Shown piece after piece: positions 41,239-50,910 of a stretch of 64,000 nt of DNA (its first letter is position 1; every line of letters starts with the position of its first letter). Below the pieces are notes generated by a model. It saw only the letters and a program-made list of their open reading frames with translations, made no database searches and was not told where the DNA came from. Origin of the DNA: Parietichytrium sp. I65-24A (taxonomy: Eukaryota; Sar; Bigyra; Thraustochytrida; Thraustochytriidae). Position numbers and translations under genes: made by a program. The stretch spans positions 62,001-126,000 of the forward strand of contig BLSF01000080.1 of NCBI GenBank assembly GCA_012862575.1. The letters run 5' to 3'.

Positions 41239-43764
41239 ATGCGGCGCGGCTTTGCGCTACTCTCTGCGGCGCTGTCAGCAGTCGTTGCGGCGGGAGAAAA
41301 CTCTACGCTGAACACGAACGTCCTTCTCTTCAACGCGTTGTCCCTACTTGACGGGACTGTATTGAGCAACTCATTTTTGCAGGCGCACATCGGTGCAGTT
41401 CTTGCGGCCTATCATTGCAGCACAAGCGATGGCTCCGTCATTAGTGAGCTCGCGGACCTCAAAACCACATGCCCCTCGGTCAACTTTACGTACGCAACCA
41501 CAGACACCCAGCTGGAGCCTTCCACGGTGATGCACTCATTGGTAGATAATCTTGAGGATGGTTACGATTTTATCATGGGCGCAGGAAGGAGTGAATGCAG
41601 CGCTCCGCTTGCCTTAGTGTCTGGTGCGCTGGAGATCCCAGTCATGAGCGGAATGTCAACAAGCCCCGACCTTAGCAATCGCGACTCGTATAGCAAGTTT
41701 ACTCGAACCATTCCATCGGACGAAGACACGGCCAAGGTAATCGCTTATCTCGCCCATTCTTTTGGATTGAGCAACGTCGGGATGGTGTACACAGACGACA
41801 CGTTCGGTGGAGCACTTCGTGACGCCATGATCACCTATGGCTCGGAAGTCAATGTCACCGTGCACACGTACGGGTTCCGTTACAACAAGGCGAGTACCGC
41901 GCGGACTGCAATCAAGGCAGCTGGAGTGTCTGCGAAACTCAACGTCATTTTCATCCTGGCCTTCACTGATGGTCTCAAAGAGGCGCTCGAGGAGGCTCTT
42001 GAAAATGGAATGTATGGAGAGAGGAAAGCTTTCATCTTTGTGGACTCCGTCTCCGCCGATGACGTCAACGAGTTTATTCAGCGCTCCGAGAAACATGCTG
42101 CCATGATGGAAAACCAGATCTGGATTCGTGCTAATGCTATGAGCGACGACAACCCAACGTTTGCAAAGTTTGAGAATTACTGGGCTTCCCTGGCTAATGA
42201 TCCCCCACAAGCGCTGCTAGACTTTCTCAACAGCAATCATCCTGGGGGAAGCAACTTTAAGGCGCCTCAAAGCTACAACGAGTCTTCGTTTGCAAAGATT
42301 GATGCAAACTTCTTCTCTGAATCAGTGCGGTCCAGTACCTACCTTCCGTACACCTATGACTCGGTCGCTGCATCATGCAGGGCGCTATGCATGGCTTCCG
42401 CACAGCTCGGAGAGGCGAGGACCGGTGCTTCTTACGTGGACATGCTATATAGCGACAACTTTCCTTTTGATGGTGTCTCAGGCAGAGTTGCGTTCGACAA
42501 TGAGACTGGCTCGCCTTATTCTAAGAGCACCAACTGGGAGTATCTTAAAATCAAGGTGAAAGACAATGCCATGACATTGGAGCTCGTTGGCCGTTGGGTA
42601 GATGAGGATTGGAAATTTATTGAATCCGCTCTAGAGTTCCCAGGGTACACTTCTGAGTTCCCTACGGATACAGACATTCCAGTTGAAGAGCTAAATCTCA
42701 ACCCAAAAGGGTTCCGCGCATTTGCCATCGCTTCTTTTGTGATCGTTGAAGCCTTTTGCTTCTTCGCTGGTCCGTGGTACATGTACCACCGCAAGTCCAA
42801 CAGGTTGGTGAACACGCAGCCGCGGTTTCTTGCAATCGTGGTGTTGGGTGTGGCGACGGCGTCAATCACTCTACTGTTTACATCGGCGGATGATTCTGAC
42901 TCGGGCTGGTCAGTGAGAGCCATGTCTTTCGCGTGCAACGCTCAGCTTTGGTTCTGGTCGGTTGGAACTTCCATCACGTACTCTGCTCTGATCACTAAGC
43001 AGTATCGAGTGTGGAGAATCTTTGACAACCCAAACCTTCGCAAGCGCAAAATTGACGACTGCTTTCTCTACTCTGTAATCGCCGCGATCACAGGGTTCGT
43101 GATCGTCCTGCTCCTCATTTTCACGCTCGTGGAGCCTTTAGAGTATGAACGTCGTGTAGCTAGCGTGGACGCTTATGGCTACACCGTGGAGTCGTACGGA
43201 ATCTGCGCGGCAGGAAGCAATGCCATCGCGTTTCTTATCGTGTTGCTTATATATCATTTCTTGCTCTTGTTCGTTGCATGCAGAATTGCGTTCAAGGTGC
43301 GCCTTGTGGACACCAAGTTCCAAGAGAGTCAGCAGATTTTTATGGCTGTCTTCGGTACCACACAGTTGTACATCATTTGCGGACTTATGTATTTTGCTGT
43401 TGATACCACTCAGTCGGATATTCGCTCGCTCTTGTTGACATGCATTGTTAGTTTCACCTCGCTCGGTACGCTCGGAATCGTTGTGCTGCCGCGCATGATT
43501 GAGTTTTACCGCAACCTCCCTCCACCAGCTAAAACCAAGACCTCTACCAACAACACCTGCAGTTCTGTCAATCGCACGGACGAAGCGAAGAAGGCCACTC
43601 GCACAAGATTCTTTTCGAAAAAGTCCAATCATTCGTGCAGTTTGGACACGGAGGAGAATAGTCGCATGCAAATGACCGATGAAGAATCCCAGCTTCCGGC
43701 AACACAAGGAACCCCGCCTTCTTCGCCAATCGCCGAGAATGAAATGAACATTCAGATACAATAG
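41239..43764 (+). CDS. GABA-B-like class C GPCR with Venus-flytrap domain
   Basis: An 841-residue single-exon receptor. A signal peptide (about 1-18, MRRGFALLSAALSAVVAA) precedes an ANF-receptor/periplasmic-binding-type ligand domain (about 25-440): IMGAGRSECSAPLALVSGAL and IPVMSGMSTSPDLS are classic lobe motifs, and NVGMVYTDDTFGG starts the second lobe. There is no Cys-rich domain, as in GABA-B receptors. Seven TM segments span about 491-755 (AIASFVIVEAFCFFAGPWYM, YSALITKQYRVWRIFDNP, LLLIFTLVEPLEYERR, LGTLGIVVLPRMIEFYR). The Ser/Thr-rich cytoplasmic tail (756-841) contains NHSCSLDTEE and PATQGTPPSSP, possible phosphorylation sites. Expected at the plasma membrane coupled to G proteins. Ligand unknown; an amino-acid-like ligand is inferred. 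Confidence 0.9.
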   Translation: MRRGFALLSAALSAVVAAGENSTLNTNVLLFNALSLLDGTVLSNSFLQAHIGAVLAAYHCSTSDGSVISELADLKTTCPSVNFTYATTDTQLEPSTVMHSLVDNLEDGYDFIMGAGRSECSAPLALVSGALEIPVMSGMSTSPDLSNRDSYSKFTRTIPSDEDTAKVIAYLAHSFGLSNVGMVYTDDTFGGALRDAMITYGSEVNVTVHTYGFRYNKASTARTAIKAAGVSAKLNVIFILAFTDGLKEALEEALENGMYGERKAFIFVDSVSADDVNEFIQRSEKHAAMMENQIWIRANAMSDDNPTFAKFENYWASLANDPPQALLDFLNSNHPGGSNFKAPQSYNESSFAKIDANFFSESVRSSTYLPYTYDSVAASCRALCMASAQLGEARTGASYVDMLYSDNFPFDGVSGRVAFDNETGSPYSKSTNWEYLKIKVKDNAMTLELVGRWVDEDWKFIESALEFPGYTSEFPTDTDIPVEELNLNPKGFRAFAIASFVIVEAFCFFAGPWYMYHRKSNRLVNTQPRFLAIVVLGVATASITLLFTSADDSDSGWSVRAMSFACNAQLWFWSVGTSITYSALITKQYRVWRIFDNPNLRKRKIDDCFLYSVIAAITGFVIVLLLIFTLVEPLEYERRVASVDAYGYTVESYGICAAGSNAIAFLIVLLIYHFLLLFVACRIAFKVRLVDTKFQESQQIFMAVFGTTQLYIICGLMYFAVDTTQSDIRSLLLTCIVSFTSLGTLGIVVLPRMIEFYRNLPPPAKTKTSTNNTCSSVNRTDEAKKATRTRFFSKKSNHSCSLDTEENSRMQMTDEESQLPATQGTPPSSPIAENEMNIQIQ

Positions 43765-44109
43765 CTTTGTGGTGACCATATCAACTGACTGCACACACAC
43801 ATATATTCCCTGAAATTGGGCTCAGACGTTCTTTTGAGTCCTGAGATAAGATAGAATAGATTTTATTTGTATGAAACATTCGTAAGGCTCGAAAATCGCC
43901 TAACTTTCCTTTCAAACGTCTGCGACATTTGCTCAAAACTTGACGAAATCTACCAGTACGCGCCGCAGGGATTTGATCAAGAGAAGAGGATATTTAGTTA
44001 CACTGTTTCTTTCCAAATATAATTGCCGAAAGAGAAAACGCAACGAAAAATTTTGGATGGAAGAAGAAGTTACATGGTATGATTTACAGTAAAGTATTGG
44101 GCCAAGATC
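43765..44109. other. Convergent 3' regions
   Basis: The 3' region of the GPCR and of the small Cys-rich gene on the other strand. Nothing further is seen. Confidence 0.5.
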
Positions 44110-44229
44110 TTACTTTTTGCACTTGCACAAGTCCTTCTCTGGGACCCCCGCGAGAGCGCTTTGCACATGCTGGCCGCATCCAGCCCAGGTGGTCTTGTTG
44201 CAAGACTTGCACTGCACCTTGAAGCACAT
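44110..44229 (-). CDS. 39-aa conserved Cys-rich protein, copy 1
   Basis: A very short gene on the minus strand. It starts MCFKVQCKSCNKTTWAGCGQ and ends CKCKK. It has CxxC (QCKSC), TTWxGCGxH and a terminal CxCKK motif, which suggests a small zinc-binding fold. Small proteins of this pattern (MCxxxxCxxCxKxTWxGCGxH) occur, uncharacterised, in fungi and plants from general knowledge. A diverged paralogue in opposite orientation lies 1.6 kb away (45839-45958) and differs at six of 39 residues, so coding is selected. Both start codons follow an A-rich run. The role is unknown. Confidence 0.82.
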   Translation of the reverse strand: MCFKVQCKSCNKTTWAGCGQHVQSALAGVPEKDLCKCKK

Positions 44230-45838
44230 TTTTTCTGTTTATCGCTTTGAAAATGTATGTTTCGTCCGCTTTTACCTTTCTTGGTTTCGCTTTTCGGGTT
44301 TGCTTTGGCTTTGCTTGTTGAGTTTGGGGTCTGGGCAGCTTCAGGTTCCGAGGCGTTTCGAAGCTGAGCATGTAGAATCAGTCTCGCTCTAGTCTTCGGT
44401 TGTCGAAGATGTAATGCCGCTTCAAATATCCGCTCTTTTGTAGTCCAGCCGCGATGCCTCTCGGAGATTTCTTTGCATCTTCGTCAAACCAAAAGGTCGA
44501 CCAAAACCTTATCACAGCCTAACATACTGATAAGTCAATGTTACTATAGGAGTACTCAGGTGTCGCGGTACGAGTGTGATTATGGTACTAATAGGACGTG
44601 TAGTGCACACCTTAGAAATTTTTACTTTATTGTGTATTGGTAAGTATCCGTTGCTTCGGAAGCTTTGGCACGGAGAAATTTTACATGCGTAGCCCGTCGC
44701 TCTGAGTTGATCTGAATTGATTTCGATTGCAGGACCTCAGTGACGAAGAGCACAAGGTAAACTAGAACTATTGCATGAACGCACAGATCAATCGCAGTCC
44801 AGGTAAAAGGTGTTGAAAGTGCTCGACTGGCAAGTCATGGCAAGTCCCCAAATTGGTAGCCGTCAGTGCGGTAGGGATACTGGACTTGCACTGTCAGCAC
44901 TGTCAACAACACACCTTTTTTGAAAGGCTAGCCACAGGGCTAGCTGGCGCAACCGATTTGGGTCGACTTTGAATTGCTGGAAATGGTGAAAATTTGGTGG
45001 GAAACAACTTTTCTCCGCACGTTTCCTCCCGGCTTGAAACCCCCCGATCGCTTTTCCCGCATGGGTCGTAGGTGAGTATTACTCCCCTGCTGGTGTTTTT
45101 CGCGTCTAGTGTTGCCATATGTGTGTATGTGAGTGAGTGAGTCCAGTTGTTTCTATGCTTTTTGTGCATTGACTACTTCGTTGTACTTCACGCGAGGAAG
45201 AAGTTGACTCCACAGCCGCTTGAAACTTTTCGCCTTTTCAATTTAGTTCAAAACGGAGTAATGGACAATTGGGTTGGACTTTCTCCAAGCTGGGACTTTT
45301 AGAGCTTCTTGGAACGCTCGATTGGCATGTGCGGCGCTGACGTGGGGACGTACTGTACCGCGGAAGAGAGACGAGACGTGTCCGCCATTCAAACTCTCGT
45401 GATTTGATTTCTTCAAGTCCATTTCTGTTGTGAACGACTTTATCCGAAACCGTGTGTTCCGCACCGATGCTCGTTGGGAAACAAGGCACGATACAACTTC
45501 AAGTCATATTTAAGAGCTACTTCGTTTAAAGGAGTTAAAACTTCCGGAAGTTTCTGAAGAGCATGCCCTTGAACATGATCTTTGAATCCATTTCACACCT
45601 TAATTCACTGTCAGAAGGAAAAACTGATCTAATCCGTTCTATGAAGGCGATTTTCCCTGGGAGATAAAAGTCCGTGCCTCACAGGCCTCACAGGGAAATG
45701 GGAGGCGAACAAATCTGAGAGTTGAAGCATTTCAAGCTAATAAATCTGCGCCTTCTCGTTGCCTCGGCCAGACCCACAACAGGCAAAGGCCACGAGCGAA
45801 TCTGCAATTCAAGCGAATCAATCAGACCTGAGAAAAAG
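44230..45838. other. Divergent intergenic region between the Cys-rich paralogues
   Basis: A shared upstream region of about 1.6 kb between the two divergent 39-aa genes. Short tandem words only (TGTGAGTGAGTGAG near 45128-45141). No other gene is recognised; frames up to 88 codons are featureless. Confidence 0.5.
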
Positions 45839-45958
45839 ATGTGCTTCAAGGTTCAGTGCAGCAAGTGCAACAAGACCACCTGGGGTGGTTGCGGCCGTCA
45901 CGTGCAAAGCGCTCTCGCTGGTGTTCCAGAGGCTGACCTCTGCAAGTGCAAAAAGTAG
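45839..45958 (+). CDS. 39-aa conserved Cys-rich protein, copy 2
   Basis: Paralogue of the minus-strand copy at 44110-44229. It starts MCFKVQCSKCNKTTWGGCGR and ends CKCKK. The frame is open further upstream (from 45722), but conservation between copies begins exactly at this Met. Most differences are conservative or affect surface-type residues, and all Cys and His positions are kept. An AATAAA at 46020 follows 62 bp after the stop. Zinc binding is inferred from the Cys/His spacing. Confidence 0.85.
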   Translation: MCFKVQCSKCNKTTWGGCGRHVQSALAGVPEADLCKCKK

Positions 45959-46122
45959 CGGCTCGGCAAGTATACCTTCTGCTCCTTGCGACAACGTTGA
46001 ACATCGTGTAACCATGTAAAATAAATGGGATTTATTCCTCTTCGAATTACTTTATTTCACCCCTGCCCCACCAAAAACAAGAAAAAGCGAACCAACAGTT
46101 GGGGACTTTCGAAATAACACTA

Positions 46123-47982
46123 TTACAGCACCGCGAAAGTAGCAGCGAACACCAAGAAGATGCTGCTGGCGAATTGAGTGGCGGACGAAGGCGTGGAGGA
46201 GTCTTCGTTTGTTGTTGGAGCATTGGTTGTCTCATCGGAATCTCCACTTGTTGTTGGAGATTTAGTGGTGTTGTCGAGAAATTCCGGAGTGTTGCAAACA
46301 TCGAGGTTATTTTCTGCGTTACTGACCATCCCGATTTCAAAGACCGAGATTGTGGAGCTCACAGAGCCGCTGACAATGAGGATGTCGGTTCCGGTAGGAG
46401 AGTCCTCAGCATGTACTGCGTACATTGCCTCAGGGTCTATGAGAAGAGACGAACCTTCGGAGCAGTTTGCAACTGCATTAAGCGAGTGGAAGACAGGCTG
46501 GGAGAGATCGGTAATGTCATAGAGCGCAATTAAGCCTGGGCGCTCAAGGCCGACAAATAAGAGCTCTGAGGAGCCTTTGGTCAAAACCGCAAGAGACTCT
46601 GGCTCCGGGCCCTTCTTCTTGGATCTCTCTTCAGTCCCAAGAACTCCTTCATCGATGTTGAAGAACGGTGCGGCGTACTTGGCCATCATTTGCTCAAACT
46701 GATCTCCAGACTCATAAAAGAGCTCACCGCTTTCAGCATCAAACACTCCAAAAGAACGTCCGCCCCACGCATAAAACCCGCTGTAGGTTCCATTGGCAAG
46801 CTTGCCTTCGTTTTCTGAGACCTTGAATGCCTCGAGCTCTTCGTCAATGGTAATGTTGCCGTTTGCCAATGTGAGAGAGCTGACCTTGGCATCCGCTTCA
46901 GTGTCGACCTCAACCACCTCGCCGTCTTCTTCGTACTCATTGAGGAGCTCGTACTGGTCACCCTCGTTTGCAGTGATGATATAGGTCTTGCCGTTGTATG
47001 TGTGTGCCTTGATGGTGTCTGGCTGGTACATTCCGAAGAGGCCATCGAAGGTTTTGATCTCTTGTTTTTCATTATTGGTAATGTCCAGTCCATTGCCCTC
47101 CAGAGAGTGGTCCTTGAAGCCGAGAGGCATGATTCTTTTAGGCTCTTCACTGAGGCTTTTGAGGTCGTTGAGATTGTTCTCGTACACCAAGAAAACGTTG
47201 CTCTCTTGGCAGATGACGTACACCTCGTACTTGCCTTCGGCATTCGCATCTGAGTACGTGATGTACTCTGGCTCGAGATATGCAGCGATGTCATTCCCGT
47301 TTGGTTTGTGTGCGACGGTGTTCAATTTCTCGACCGTCGCCTCGGAGAGATCCTGCAAGCTGGAGTGAGAGACAGAATAAGTTGTCTTGTTTGCAAAATC
47401 CGTGGAACAGACTTGGGTGATGCCGCCGTAAGGCTCCACACCGTCTTTTGGCTCTCCTTCATTCGCACTATAGAGACAAGCCTCTGATGGGCCAAAAGAA
47501 ACGTGGTCGGGAAGGGGGTTTCCGGTATTCACAGTCTCGATGATTTCGTGCGTTTTGGCGTGAACAAAGACGATCTCACCCCCCTGAGTCTGGATCGGGT
47601 CGGCCACGGCGATAGCAAATACGTCATGCTTCTTGCTGTATGCCACGGAATTTGGAACTCCGTTGGTCGCGATGGAGTTGTTGAGGACTGGTTTGGCATC
47701 AGATCCAAGTTCGTAAATATCGAGCCTATTGTCCGCGGAATTGACCACAAGGATCTGCTTGTTCACCGAGTCGAAAGCGAAAAACTCCGCCTGCCCTTCG
47801 GCAGGGCTGGTAGCATTGACCTTGAAGTGCTCCACCAGGCGGAGCTTATACCTAAACTCCCCACTCGCTTCTACGCGTGGAAACGCTTCAGTGGGCACAG
47901 AAGCTTGCGTGAAATCCACCGCAGTGGACTTGCCTGCAAACGCGCTAAAGACGCCAACTGCGAAGGCCAATTTGCGAAGCAT
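46123..47982 (-). CDS. Secreted choice-of-anchor-I family protein, GPI-anchored
   Basis: A 619-residue extracellular protein of the choice-of-anchor-I family (related to mesenchyme-specific cell-surface glycoprotein and some alkaline-phosphatase-like proteins). The ATG at 47982 gives a signal peptide (MLRKLAFAVGVFSAFAGKSTA); the frame is open upstream only from GTG. The beta-propeller-like domain (about 40-560) carries the family signatures YSANEGEPKDG and YIITANEGD, plus KKGPEPESLAVL and LLFVGLERPGLIALYDI. A Thr/Ser-rich stretch (NTTKSPTTSGDSDETTNAPT) and a hydrophobic end (FASSIFLVFAATFAVL) form a typical GPI-attachment signal. It would be a substrate of the GPI transamidase, whose PIG-S subunit is encoded at 6879-8051. 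Enzymatic activity is not established for the family. Confidence 0.88.
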   Translation of the reverse strand: MLRKLAFAVGVFSAFAGKSTAVDFTQASVPTEAFPRVEASGEFRYKLRLVEHFKVNATSPAEGQAEFFAFDSVNKQILVVNSADNRLDIYELGSDAKPVLNNSIATNGVPNSVAYSKKHDVFAIAVADPIQTQGGEIVFVHAKTHEIIETVNTGNPLPDHVSFGPSEACLYSANEGEPKDGVEPYGGITQVCSTDFANKTTYSVSHSSLQDLSEATVEKLNTVAHKPNGNDIAAYLEPEYITYSDANAEGKYEVYVICQESNVFLVYENNLNDLKSLSEEPKRIMPLGFKDHSLEGNGLDITNNEKQEIKTFDGLFGMYQPDTIKAHTYNGKTYIITANEGDQYELLNEYEEDGEVVEVDTEADAKVSSLTLANGNITIDEELEAFKVSENEGKLANGTYSGFYAWGGRSFGVFDAESGELFYESGDQFEQMMAKYAAPFFNIDEGVLGTEERSKKKGPEPESLAVLTKGSSELLFVGLERPGLIALYDITDLSQPVFHSLNAVANCSEGSSLLIDPEAMYAVHAEDSPTGTDILIVSGSVSSTISVFEIGMVSNAENNLDVCNTPEFLDNTTKSPTTSGDSDETTNAPTTNEDSSTPSSATQFASSIFLVFAATFAVL

Positions 47983-49541
47983 GCTGTCGGACGAGAAGAA
48001 ACTATTGCTGGCACTTGCTGTGCTGTTCCAATTTCGGGTTTGCTGAAACCTCGGCAGATTCCCATCTGCCACTTATGGGAATCTGCCACTTTTCCAATCT
48101 CTGCTAGCTCGCTTATCCCCCCATGCCTGCTCTTCATTCCAGTGGCACAGCTTGTGAAGAGATCAGAGTAAAGATTCATTATAGGTATCCGAGCTTGACG
48201 AAGGAAAGAAAATCCATCGCTGACGACCTTTCTTCGCCGTTTTGTACCCACAAGGAAGCACGCTCTAGCTAAGTGAAGCCACGAAGTGCAGCGTAAACAA
48301 ACCCTATGGGAGGTGGGGTGCGCTCTAGCCTTTGCATTCACGTTTTCACAATCCTTGTCTCACAACGCAAACAACATTCGCTGAGAAGAAATTAAATTTT
48401 TTGGTAATTGTGTAGGCATAGTCCCAAATGCATGTAATAGTTTGGCAAGTTTGCCCGTCAAGTCCTATTCGGAATTATGACAAAAGCGTAAGGAGCTTAA
48501 ATTACATGCACTGCAGATGTACAATTCACGTGTATTCACGTAGGCAATCATGTCCAATCAAAGATCACCACTCATTCACTCATTCGCTGTTTTCCGACTT
48601 CAACTTGTCAACTTGTCTCTCAACCTGTTGACACGGAAAGCGTTTACTGAATAATCAGCTAAGTTAACAGCAAGTTAGCAAACAACAGCCAAGATTCGAT
48701 ACGCAACTCTCGACGCCACTGCCATCCACTGCCATTGAATCTTCGTCGCACACCCACCCTTAGCAATATCTTGCGGCACATTGAATCTCGGCGATGACAT
48801 CGACATAGACCTTGACCTTCACATGGAAGTGCAGGGCATGGTAGAAGAATGGGGGCTTTGGGAACTTGCGATTTCTCCCCTGCTCGTTTTCACTTCGAGT
48901 GCCCTCTTGCCCCGCTGTTGATCCAGTGTGCTTTTAAGTGCTTTACTGGACTGACTGACATGTGAGTGTCAGTCCTCCCTCGATCTTCACGACATGCCTG
49001 AGCGCAAGGTTTCGGTTGTCTGTGAAGAGTTTTGCCTTTTATCGAGCCTTGTTCTGCTAAATGCGGCTGTGAGACTTGGTAAGCGAAGCTCTGTTCTGAA
49101 CTTGAAAAGGCAAGAGCGGGCCACAAATCGTCCAAGATTCTCTGATTCATCCAGCTCCGCCTTCCTCCCGTTGCACCGTAGACTTTGCGCGCATACAAGC
49201 CTTGCTCCGTCGGCACAACATGGCAACATTCATCACCGACTTGCAACGCCAGTACCATCGTGCTCATCGACAATCTTTCATCTTCCATCTTCCATCTTCC
49301 ATCTTTCACCTTCCACCGTCCATCGAGTCCATCGTCATGCATTATTCACGCTCCAGTCCAGGGAACCCTTCGCTGTTCTCAACGGACCCTTGCTTGACTT
49401 ATTGTCTGACTACGTATTATTATAGCAGTGAAAAAGTGCGAGCAAGATGGCAAAAGTGCGAGCTTGGCGGCGTTGGGAAAGTTGGGAATCTGTCAACGCG
49501 GGAGAGAGGCGAGCGAAGAGAGCGCGACGGTAGAGTAAACG
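47983..49541. other. Divergent intergenic region, 1.6 kb
   Basis: Holds promoters for the choice-of-anchor gene and the pseudokinase, a dispersed repeat with flanking duplication (48261-48329) and a CATCTTC tandem at 49278-49314. No gene is called; frames up to 150 codons overlap on both strands without domain signatures. Confidence 0.55.
48261..48329 (+). mobile_element. Solo ~50-bp dispersed repeat flanked by 9-bp direct repeats
   Basis: The 49-bp core at 48271-48319 (starting AAGTGAAGCCACGAAGTGCA, ending GGAGGTGGGGT) matches the arms of the inverted-repeat element at 17351-17511 with few differences. CGCTCTAGC stands at both sides (48261-48269 and 48321-48329), as a target-site duplication would. 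There is no coding capacity and no clear terminal inverted repeat within the unit itself. Confidence 0.6.
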
Positions 49542-50642
49542 ATGGACCCAGTGCGGAACAATGTGACGAGGTGCTACAACTGCCAGTATTATGTGTGCGT
49601 GTGCGCACAAGATGGAAAGTCCGACGGCAAGACGCAAGGAAAGCGAGGGGTTTGGGCGGTGAACCATGTCGAGGCATTGAGCAAGCGGTCCTCTGTGAAG
49701 AGCGAGGACTTTGAGTATGGCAAGTGCCTGAGAAGTGGGCAGTGGTTTGTGGAACGCGTGGCAAAGCTGAGGAACTCTCCGCTGGTGTTTGTGGTGAAGC
49801 GGCTCGAAAAATTGGGAAAGTTTGCACCGAATGCGGCTCGAGAGAAGGCGATTCTGCAAGCTTTGGCCTCCGAAGACGTGCGGGGCTGGACCCAAAAGCT
49901 ATTGCTTCAATTTGAACTGCAGGCTAGTGAAAGGAAGCCTCAGGTCTCGCTTGTGATGGAGTACTTTGTCGGGGGACCGCTTTTCAAGCTCATTGAAAGC
50001 CGAGGAGTGTTATCCACGGAAGAGGCAAAGTATTACGGTGCACAGCTGTTTCTGGCAATAGAGTTCCTACAAAGTCAGAGAGTGACGCACCGAGACCTCA
50101 ACACGGTCAATGTTGTAGTTTTAGAAACGGGGAGGCTGAAGATTTGCAACTTTTCTCGGGCCATTCAGCTCGGGCATTCCGAGAGAACGAAAACATTCGT
50201 TGGCACAGTCCACTACATGGCACCCGAGATTTACGCGCACCTTGTGCAAGGCCGTATGGATTATGCCGGGTATGACTCTTGCGTTGACTGGTGGTCGTAC
50301 GGTGCGATAGTCTACGAGATGATACAAGGCGTTCCACCGTTTGTTAACGAAGATCCACAAACTCTCCTCGCTACGCTCGGGGCCATGGCCTCGGACGCCG
50401 TTGTGGAGCTTGAAAAAGTGCGGGTCTGTGTGGATTTTAGAGCCTGGGATCTTGTCAACAAGATGCTCTGTGTAGATCCTGCGAAACGCCGAGCTGCGTC
50501 TCTGGAGTTGAGAAAGCACGAGTTATTCAAGTTTTATCGGCATGAAAGGCTTGTCTGGGACCACGTTTCCTCATATTCTCCGCCTTCTCCGCCTCCCCAA
50601 GGCGACCATTTCCCAGCAGCTGTTGCATTGAATACAATCTGA
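49542..50642 (+). CDS. AGC/CAMK-like protein kinase, probable pseudokinase
   Basis: A 366-residue single-exon kinase-fold protein from the ATG at 49542. The N-terminus has a CYNCQYYVCVC cysteine cluster. Kinase landmarks: a poor glycine loop (GKCLRSGQWFVERV, about 60-73), the VAIK-type Lys86 (VVKRL), Glu101 on helix C, the hinge VMEYFVGG, and HRDLNTVN (183-190), where Asp185 and Asn190 are kept but Lys187 is Asn. The Mg-binding DFG is replaced by Asn-Phe-Ser at 203-205. VGTVHYMAPEI, DWWSYGAIVYEM and GVPPF are well kept. Loss of the DFG Asp and of the glycine loop argues against normal phosphotransfer, though some kinases lacking canonical residues are active. A C-terminal Pro-rich tail (SPPSPPPQGD) follows. 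A scaffold or allosteric role is inferred. Confidence 0.85.
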   Translation: MDPVRNNVTRCYNCQYYVCVCAQDGKSDGKTQGKRGVWAVNHVEALSKRSSVKSEDFEYGKCLRSGQWFVERVAKLRNSPLVFVVKRLEKLGKFAPNAAREKAILQALASEDVRGWTQKLLLQFELQASERKPQVSLVMEYFVGGPLFKLIESRGVLSTEEAKYYGAQLFLAIEFLQSQRVTHRDLNTVNVVVLETGRLKICNFSRAIQLGHSERTKTFVGTVHYMAPEIYAHLVQGRMDYAGYDSCVDWWSYGAIVYEMIQGVPPFVNEDPQTLLATLGAMASDAVVELEKVRVCVDFRAWDLVNKMLCVDPAKRRAASLELRKHELFKFYRHERLVWDHVSSYSPPSPPPQGDHFPAAVALNTI

Positions 50643-50910
50643 TCTCTCTGTAAACTGCGACTGAACTCTACTGACTTTTACTTTGTATTATGAACTCGTG
50701 TACTACTTTTATTTTACAGTTTTTTTAACTCCTTTTTATTTTTTAAAAAAAGGAAAAAAGAGCGTGAAAAAGGACAACCTTTCCTTTCTCGACCAGCAAA
50801 TCGCCTGAAAAAGATAATGTACAGACAACAACGTGGATCACTGACGTCTGAGAAGTTAGTATCGATTTGGCCGGAGTATTCTTGCGCTGCCCCCACGGAA
50901 ATCGTTCCAT
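50643..50910. other. Convergent 3' regions
   Basis: Between the pseudokinase and the carrier gene, with A/T-rich poly(T)/poly(A) runs near 50706-50758 that fit polyadenylation for both strands. Nothing else is seen. Confidence 0.5.
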
